From an uncultured Polyangiaceae bacterium (GTDB taxonomy: Bacteria; Myxococcota_A; Polyangia; Polyangiales; Polyangiaceae): 11,499 nt of DNA. The DNA is taken from contig CALKVR010000561.1 of NCBI GenBank assembly GCA_938004815.1, positions 1 through 11,499 of the forward strand. Direction: 5' to 3'. Of the stretch, positions 6,781 to 11,499 are shown in pieces (the stretch's first letter is position 1; the number at the start of each line of letters is the position of its first letter). The notes under the pieces were generated by a model. The model searched no databases. It was not told the DNA's origin and was given only the letters and a program-made list of their open reading frames with translations. The position numbers were made by a program, and so were the translations under genes.

Positions 6781-7566
6781 TTGCGCATCGTCACCTGGAA
6801 CATCAATTCGATCACGGCGCGGCTCGACTTCGTCCTCGATTACTTGAGGGCGCGCGAGCCCGACATCGTTTGCCTCCAAGAGCTCAAGGTCGATGACGAC
6901 GGTTTTCCTCGCGCCGCCTTCGACGCCGCGGGGTACGCGGTCGCCACGCATGGTCAGAAGCAGTGGAACGGCGTGGGCGTCTTGGTACGCAAGGCGGCGG
7001 GGGGGCCGCCCGAGATCGTGCAGGCCGGGCTCGTCGGTCAGGAGGCCGCGGGCGGGCGCCTGCTCACCGTTCGCGCGCTGGGCCTGACGGTCACGTCGGT
7101 GTACGTCCCGAACGGCAAGTCGGTCCGCCACCCCGACTTCGATCTCAAGCTCGCGTGGCTCGACACCCTCGCCGGTTACACGCGCGCGCTCGGCAAGGAC
7201 GGCAACGCCGTCATCGGCGGTGACTTCAACCTCTGCCCGAGCGATCTCGACACATGGGACCCCGCGCTCCACGCCGGGCACATCTTCCATACCGACGCCG
7301 AGCGAGCTCGGTTTCGAGCTCTCCTCGACCAGGGGTGGCACGACGTGTTTCGCGAGCAGGTGCCCGACGAACGGGTGTTCTCCTGGTGGGACTACCGAGC
7401 CGGCTGCTTTCACAAGAAGCAAGGCCTGCGCATCGACCTCCTCCTCGGCACCGCCGACGTCGCTGCGCGCGCGAGCGCGGCCAGCGTCGACCGCGACTTT
7501 CGCAAGAAGCGTGAGGGCCGGGTACCGAGCGATCACGCCCCGGTCTCCATCGAGCTGAATGATTGA
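6781..7566 (+). CDS. xthA: Exonuclease III (AP endonuclease)
   Basis: This 261-residue protein is a full-length ExoIII-family enzyme that incises abasic sites and trims 3' ends during base excision repair in the cytoplasm. The family's active-site residues are all visible: N7 in TWNIN, metal-binding E34 in CLQELK, Y108 in SVYVPNG, D148 and N150 in GGDFNLCP, D219 in LRIDLLL, and D251-H252 in SDHAPV. FSWWDYR at 200-206 matches the DNA-contacting tryptophan region. The only possible start upstream of the motifs is TTG at 6781, since an in-frame stop lies at 6760-6762. A weak AAGG sits 12 nt upstream. The gene follows the DUF1552 gene closely and is probably at the end of that transcript, though the repair function has no obvious link to it. 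E. coli XthA is of similar length. Confidence 0.95.
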   Translation: MRIVTWNINSITARLDFVLDYLRAREPDIVCLQELKVDDDGFPRAAFDAAGYAVATHGQKQWNGVGVLVRKAAGGPPEIVQAGLVGQEAAGGRLLTVRALGLTVTSVYVPNGKSVRHPDFDLKLAWLDTLAGYTRALGKDGNAVIGGDFNLCPSDLDTWDPALHAGHIFHTDAERARFRALLDQGWHDVFREQVPDERVFSWWDYRAGCFHKKQGLRIDLLLGTADVAARASAASVDRDFRKKREGRVPSDHAPVSIELND

Positions 7567-7620
7567 GAGCGGCCATCGCGCCACTGCCGAACCGCTTGCG
7601 TGATCGGGCCACGAGTGCCA

Positions 7621-7626
7621 TACGCT
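7621..7626 (+). promoter_or_regulatory. Candidate -10 TACGCT before the redoxin gene
   Basis: TACGCT is followed by 5 nt and then the ATG at 7632. A possible -35, TTGCGT at 7596-7601, leaves a 19-nt spacer, which is long. The same hexamer precedes the kinase and diiron genes; a leaderless start is inferred. Confidence 0.45.
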
Positions 7627-7631
7627 CGGTC

Positions 7632-8348
7632 ATGCGAAACAAGCTCCTCCTCTCTGCGTTCGTGTTCGCAATGGGCTGCACCGAGACGAAGCAAGCGCCG
7701 GCCACGGCGGCGAGCGACGGCGCGGCGACGGGGGCGAGCAGCGGAGCCAAGGCGGGGAGCACGAAGACCGAGGGCACGAAGACCGAGGGCGCAAAGCCGG
7801 AGGGGGCGCAGGCCGCGGTCGGCAAGCCCGCACCCGACTTCAAGCTCAAGGACACCGACGGCAAAGAGGTCTCGCTCGCCTCCCTCAAGGGCAAGACCGT
7901 GGTGCTGGAGTGGTTCAACCCCGAGTGCCCCTTCGTGAAGAAGAGCCATGGCAAGGGCTCGCTCGCGGGCCTCGCCCCGAAGGTGACCGAGAAGGGCGTC
8001 GTCTGGCTCGCGATCAACTCGGGCGCGCCGGGCAAGCAGGGCGCCGGCGTCGACAAGAGCAAAGACGGCGCGGCCGCGCTCGGCGTCAAGAACCCGGTTC
8101 TGATCGACGAGTCGGGCGAGGTCGGCAAGCTCTACGGCGCCACCAACACCCCCCACATGTTCGTCATCGATCCGAGCGGCGTCCTCGTCTACGCAGGCGC
8201 GATCGACAACTCGCCCGACGCCGAGGGCGAGTCGCCCGAGGGCGGCACGCTCGTGAACTACGTCACCGAGGCGCTGGCCGCGATCGACGAGAAGCGCCCG
8301 GTCAAGGTGGCGAGCACCAAGGCGTACGGCTGCAGCGTCAAGTACTAG
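7632..8348 (+). CDS. PRX_like1-type redoxin lipoprotein
   Basis: This 238-residue thioredoxin-fold protein resembles the PRX_like1 peroxiredoxin-like group. The fold runs from GKPAPDFKLKDTDGKEVSLA (about 64-83) through EWFNPECPFVKK (93-104), with the presumed reactive Cys at C99, and TPHMFVIDPSG (173-183). The C-terminal YGCSVKY ending, with C234, matches that group's conserved GCS-[IV]-K tail. C99 and C234 are the only cysteines apart from C16, so they may form a redox pair. The N-terminus MRNKLLLSAFVFAMGC is a lipoprotein signal with lipid Cys at 16, although Ala at -3 is not ideal. A Lys/Thr/Glu/Gly linker (about 17-62) with a perfect 15-bp tandem repeat tethers the domain. The ATG at 7632 is preferred over an ATG at 7563 because the signal peptide starts there. 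Substrate and electron donor are unknown. Confidence 0.88.
   Translation: MRNKLLLSAFVFAMGCTETKQAPATAASDGAATGASSGAKAGSTKTEGTKTEGAKPEGAQAAVGKPAPDFKLKDTDGKEVSLASLKGKTVVLEWFNPECPFVKKSHGKGSLAGLAPKVTEKGVVWLAINSGAPGKQGAGVDKSKDGAAALGVKNPVLIDESGEVGKLYGATNTPHMFVIDPSGVLVYAGAIDNSPDAEGESPEGGTLVNYVTEALAAIDEKRPVKVASTKAYGCSVKY
7761..7805 (+). repeat. 15-bp tandem repeat in the redoxin linker
   Basis: Two identical 15-bp units (7761-7775 and 7776-7790) are followed by a diverged third (7791-7805). They encode TKTEG, TKTEG and AKPEG in the flexible linker between the lipid anchor and the thioredoxin fold. The 15-bp unit is in frame, so copy-number change would alter tether length without a frameshift. Confidence 0.8.
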
Positions 8349-8373
8349 CAGGCATCTTGGGGGGGCTTCGCGG

Positions 8374-8379
8374 TACGCT
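8374..8379 (+). promoter_or_regulatory. Candidate -10 TACGCT before the diiron gene
   Basis: TACGCT is followed by 7 nt and then the GTG at 8387, within a 38-nt intergenic gap. There is no Shine-Dalgarno. It is the third copy of the same hexamer-start arrangement in this window. No -35 is evident; a run of seven G lies at 8359-8365. Confidence 0.45.
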
Positions 8380-8386
8380 GTGATCC

Positions 8387-9349
8387 GTGGACCTCGACCG
8401 CATGCTCGATCGGTGCAACGCCGGCCAATGGCGGCTCGACGACGTCGATTGGTCGCGGGCGCCGCGCGCGATGCCTCCGGACGAGGAGCGCAATGTCGTG
8501 CAGTACTTCACCGACATGGCGCAGATCGAGCGGCTCGCAGGCGCGCTCTTCGCCGAGCAGCGGCGCCGGGCCGAGGCCCCGACCCTGGCCGCCATCTTCT
8601 CGACGTTCGTGATCGACGAGGAGCGGCACGCCCAGGCGGCGGAGCGCCTCGCCGCGCACTTCGACACGAAGAAGCTCCAACGCTACGCGCCCAGCCCGAG
8701 CCTCGTCCGGTTTCGCCCGCGCTTTCTCGCGTCATTGCGCCACGTGTCGGCCGAGGTCGCGAACGCTTACATCATCGCGGGTGAGCTGCTGCTCGACATC
8801 GCGCTGCTCCGGTCCATCGACGACTACTTGAAAGACGACACGTGCCACGACGTCATGCGACTCATCAACCGTGACGAGTCGCGGCACGTCGCGATCGACT
8901 ACTTCATGACCGACTACTACGGCTCACCGGCGTGGGCGCGCCGCCGAGCCGACGCCCCGCGGAAAACGCCGGCCGAGGCGCTGCGCGCGGCGTGGGCGTT
9001 CGCGGGGATGCTCCTCACCGCCAAGGCCTTCATCCGCGATGTATTCGTGGTGCCGATGTCTCGGGTCGACCCCGAGCGCCGGCGGATGCGCGAGGCCTTC
9101 AAGCGGATGCAGCTGATCGGCGCCAAGCCGGGCGTCGCGGCCCGTCCGTTCTCACGGTTCCTCCGGGCGATGAAGTTCCTCTACGCCTCGCCGCTCACCC
9201 ACGCGACCCTCGGCCGCATCGCCGAGCGTCTGGTGGGTGTCCCCGGCGAGTACCTGCGCGACCTCTACACGAAAGAGGAGTGGGAGCGCGCCGCGGGGGC
9301 GAGCATGGACGAGCTCGCCGACGAAGCGCTCGCCGCCAAGTACGCCTGA
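8387..9349 (+). CDS. Ferritin-like diiron protein, possible oxygenase
   Basis: This 320-residue, largely helical protein shows the full ligand pattern of a ferritin-like/R2-like diiron carboxylate site. E48 (QIERL) is followed by DEERH at 77-81 (E78, H81); E133 (AGELLL) is followed by DESRH at 163-167 (E164, H167). Spacings of 30 and 31 residues between the paired glutamates match two E-x(about 30)-DExxH half-sites, as in acyl-ACP desaturases, R2 proteins and AurF-type N-oxygenases. The C-terminal 120 residues are basic and helical with no motif I recognise. There is no signal peptide, so it should be cytoplasmic. The GTG at 8387 is used because it starts the protein right after TACGCT. Substrate unknown: N-oxygenation, desaturation or hydroxylation are all possible. 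The S41-like gene follows by 45 nt. Confidence 0.8.
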   Translation: MDLDRMLDRCNAGQWRLDDVDWSRAPRAMPPDEERNVVQYFTDMAQIERLAGALFAEQRRRAEAPTLAAIFSTFVIDEERHAQAAERLAAHFDTKKLQRYAPSPSLVRFRPRFLASLRHVSAEVANAYIIAGELLLDIALLRSIDDYLKDDTCHDVMRLINRDESRHVAIDYFMTDYYGSPAWARRRADAPRKTPAEALRAAWAFAGMLLTAKAFIRDVFVVPMSRVDPERRRMREAFKRMQLIGAKPGVAARPFSRFLRAMKFLYASPLTHATLGRIAERLVGVPGEYLRDLYTKEEWERAAGASMDELADEALAAKYA

Positions 9350-9394
9350 GCAGGGGGGTCTTTTCGCGGCGAGCCGGCAGGGATAGAAGGCCGC

Positions 9395-11455
9395 GTGCTT
9401 CGCATTCCCACGACGCTGCTGGTGGTCGCGCTCGTCCTCGCAGGCGCGCACGCGCGCGCAGCCGACTTCGACGAGCAGGGCTACCTCGTGCCGGACCCGG
9501 GCGCGACCGCGTTCGAGGGCTTCTTGGCCCCGGTTCGTTACCTCCCCGACCAGCTCGAGATGGGGTGCGTCGCCGAGGGCTACGACGTCGTCACGGGCCC
9601 CGCGCTCGAGGGCGACACCTACTTGAACCTCCACGTCTCGGACGAATGCACCGAGCGCTTCTCGGTCGAGGTACCAGCAGTCCAGGCGTCGTATCGCGCC
9701 ACCGTCTGGCTCCGCCATGGCGGCGTCGGCGCGCGGATGACCGTGAGCTACCCGGAGCGCACGGGCATCGCCTCCCTGAGCGCGCGCATGGCGCCCACCG
9801 GCCGGGCGACGAGCGACGGCTGGATCGAGCTCGCGTCGAACGATTTTCCCGTCGACGGCACCCAGATGCCGGTCGTGTACCTGCGCGTCGCCGACACCGT
9901 GTACGACGACGGCGTCGACATCGACGCGCTCGAGCTCGTTCCGTCCGGCGCGTTCTACGCACCGACGACGTGCAACGGCGTTCGCGACGCGGTCTGCGGC
10001 GACGAGGGCTTCTGCTACGGGGGCACCTGCCGGCTCGGCGGCCTCGGCGTGCCGCCGCTGCCGGCGGTCGAGATCCGCGACGAGGTGGTGACCTCGCTCC
10101 AGGACAAGCTCCTCCTCTTCTACGGCGGGCGAAAGACGCGGCTCGAAGATCTGCCCGTCGCGCTCGCGACGATGGAGCAGATGCGTGACGCCGAGACCGG
10201 GTGGGATTTTTGGCGCCTCTTCGGGCAGGCGAGCCGCGAGCTCCACGACTGGCATACGCGGGTCAGCACCGCCGTGCTCGAGGGCGGGTTCCCGGGGCGT
10301 ATCAACGCTTGCTTCATCGAGGGCGAGGCCGACCTCACCCACGGCGTGTGGGCCAAACACCCCCTCTACGACGACATCCTCGTCTCCCACTCGGGCACCG
10401 ACGGCCTGGGCCTCGTCGCCGGCGATCGGCTCGTGGCCGTCGACGGCGAGCACCCGATCGCGTGGGCGCGCAAGCTCATCGACGTGAACTGGAACTACCA
10501 CGTCGCCACCGACTCGGCCTCGTTCGCCGACTTCGCCGAAGCCCTCGGCGGCAACACCGCCACCATCCTGCGCTACGCGCGCGAGATCACGATCATCCGG
10601 TGCGATCCGGCCACGCTGACGTGCAACGACGCCATCGAGACCATCGCCGTCAAGGACATCCCGTTCACCGACGTGGGCCCCGACGTCGACTGTGACAACC
10701 GGCCGAGCTACCACCTCGGCACCGCGTCGCCGTCATCGACCACCCACGCCGTCAACTACGGCTTCTTTCACGGGCGAATCGACGGCACCACCGAAGAAGA
10801 GGCGATCTACGGGATGGTCTGGGACACGCTCTACGGCGGCGGTGATCCCAACGGGTATGTAAACGGCAACATCAAGGCGCGCATCGCCGAATGGAAGGCG
10901 GGCGCACGCGGCGTCATCCTCGATCACCGCGCGGGCAATGGTGGCACGCTCGACGCGCCCGAGTACCTCACCGATCTGGTGCGGCCGCCCGAGATCGCGG
11001 CCGTCGTCCGCATGCCCATCGAGATCGCGGGCTTCGACGGCCCCGCCGACACGACCGAAGGGATCGCGCTCTTCAACGAGTCGAAGTTCACCGCGCCCTA
11101 CAACGTCGGCGACGTGGCACACGATCCGAACCTCCCGGTCGCGCTCGTCCTTCACCGCGACGGCTCGGCGTCCGACTACCTGCCGCTCGGCATGAAGGGC
11201 GCCCCCAAGGTGAGGTTGTTCGGACCCGGGCCGACGGCGGGCGCGTTCTCCACGTTCATCCAGTTCGCCTACTGGGGCGGCATGAGCTTCCAGATCGCGT
11301 CGGGCGACACGATCACCAAGGACGGCGAGGCGATGATCGGCCGCGGCGTCCTCCCCGACGTCGTCGTCGACCAAAAGCAGAGCGATCTCTTGGCCGGGGT
11401 CGACACCATTCACGAGGCGGCGCTCGCTTGGGTGCGCCAGGAGCTCAAGCCGTGA
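9395..11455 (+). CDS. Secreted S41-family peptidase-like protein
   Basis: This 686-residue protein has a Sec signal peptide (hydrophobic 4-18, cleavage probably near AHARAA at 18-23). Residues about 25-185 look like a beta-sandwich carbohydrate-binding-type domain ending in DGVDIDALELV. A short Cys-rich segment follows (C193, C201, C207, C212). Residues about 225-375 include a PDZ-like LVAGDRLVAVDGEHP, and about 450-660 is the S41 (C-terminal processing peptidase/tricorn) core with GVILDHRAGNGG, a nucleophile-region GSASDY (S591 by alignment with the SASE motif), FGPGPTAGAFS and GRGVLPDVVVD. The Lys of the Ser-Lys dyad in CtpA-type enzymes is Ala617 here, so activity may use another base or be absent. 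The GTG at 9395 is placed directly before the signal peptide; GATAGA lies about 7 nt upstream. It probably acts outside the cytoplasm; substrate unknown. Confidence 0.82.
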   Translation: MLRIPTTLLVVALVLAGAHARAADFDEQGYLVPDPGATAFEGFLAPVRYLPDQLEMGCVAEGYDVVTGPALEGDTYLNLHVSDECTERFSVEVPAVQASYRATVWLRHGGVGARMTVSYPERTGIASLSARMAPTGRATSDGWIELASNDFPVDGTQMPVVYLRVADTVYDDGVDIDALELVPSGAFYAPTTCNGVRDAVCGDEGFCYGGTCRLGGLGVPPLPAVEIRDEVVTSLQDKLLLFYGGRKTRLEDLPVALATMEQMRDAETGWDFWRLFGQASRELHDWHTRVSTAVLEGGFPGRINACFIEGEADLTHGVWAKHPLYDDILVSHSGTDGLGLVAGDRLVAVDGEHPIAWARKLIDVNWNYHVATDSASFADFAEALGGNTATILRYAREITIIRCDPATLTCNDAIETIAVKDIPFTDVGPDVDCDNRPSYHLGTASPSSTTHAVNYGFFHGRIDGTTEEEAIYGMVWDTLYGGGDPNGYVNGNIKARIAEWKAGARGVILDHRAGNGGTLDAPEYLTDLVRPPEIAAVVRMPIEIAGFDGPADTTEGIALFNESKFTAPYNVGDVAHDPNLPVALVLHRDGSASDYLPLGMKGAPKVRLFGPGPTAGAFSTFIQFAYWGGMSFQIASGDTITKDGEAMIGRGVLPDVVVDQKQSDLLAGVDTIHEAALAWVRQELKP

Positions 11456-11499
11456 CCACCTCGCTGCGCTTCCGAGCTGCAGGGCCTCGTTCCCGCTCT

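Noticed and set aside
5320..7584. A 754-codon open frame on the minus strand
   Set aside because: It is antisense to the DUF1552 and ExoIII genes, whose motifs are unambiguous. The antisense product shows no family signature.
7226..8128. A 300-codon minus-strand frame with repeated PSVFV segments
   Set aside because: The apparent repeats are only the reverse reading of the 15-bp tandem repeat in the redoxin linker. It is antisense to real genes.
8359..8365. Run of seven G before the diiron gene as a phase-variation tract
   Set aside because: It is short for slippage in a GC-rich genome, and a six-G run occurs after the diiron gene too. There is no evidence of variation.
9350..9394. Terminator or hairpin between the diiron and S41-like genes
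   Set aside because: No stem followed by a T-run could be drawn. TCTTTTCG is present but without a convincing stem before it.
11452..11499. Possible next gene starting with GTG that overlaps the S41 gene stop (GTGA), or the end of a convergent minus-strand gene
   Set aside because: Both readings stay open for about 16 codons, too short to choose between them.

Overview
The window is GC-rich, gene-dense bacterial chromosome with ten complete genes and almost no non-coding space. The likely source is a member of the Myxococcota (myxobacteria or relatives). This rests on a eukaryotic-type Ser/Thr kinase with a C-terminal membrane anchor, a DUF1592/DUF1552 export pair that is common in Planctomycetes and Myxococcota, lipoproteins, and a Cys-rich S41-type secreted protein. 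The assignment is inference; no rRNA or other phylogenetic marker is present.

Layout. Positions 107-955 (+) encode a TrmN6-like SAM methyltransferase. It converges, with 7 nt between the stops, on a minus-strand block: tetR (2235-1621), a Phd/YefM antitoxin (1588-1349) and a VapC/PIN toxin (1352-963). The tetR gene is divergent from a plus-strand Ser/Thr kinase gene (2271-3671) across only 35 bp. The kinase gene is followed, at 12, 4 and 18 nt gaps, by a DUF1592 haem-motif lipoprotein (3684-5366), a Tat-exported DUF1552 protein (5371-6762) and an exonuclease III homologue (6781-7566). Three further plus-strand genes have short leaders: a PRX_like1-type redoxin lipoprotein (7632-8348), a ferritin-like diiron protein (8387-9349) and a secreted S41-like protein with a beta-sandwich-like N-terminus (9395-11455).

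How the parts may work together. The antitoxin and toxin genes form a standard coupled toxin-antitoxin module with an operator-like palindrome in front. The kinase, DUF1592 and DUF1552 genes look co-transcribed, suggesting a kinase linked to an envelope protein pair of unknown function. The redoxin, diiron and exonuclease III genes could share an oxidative-stress theme, but this is only a guess from proximity.

The most notable non-coding signal is a repeated TACGCT hexamer placed 5-7 nt before the start codon of three genes (kinase, redoxin, diiron protein). A related TAACAT lies 7 nt before the antitoxin start. This suggests -10 elements driving leaderless mRNAs. The operon-internal DUF1552 gene instead has a proper Shine-Dalgarno. 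I see no RNA gene, insertion sequence, CRISPR array, phage gene or attachment site, and no clearly new multi-gene defence or biosynthetic system. The best candidate for something little described is the kinase/DUF1592/DUF1552 cluster.
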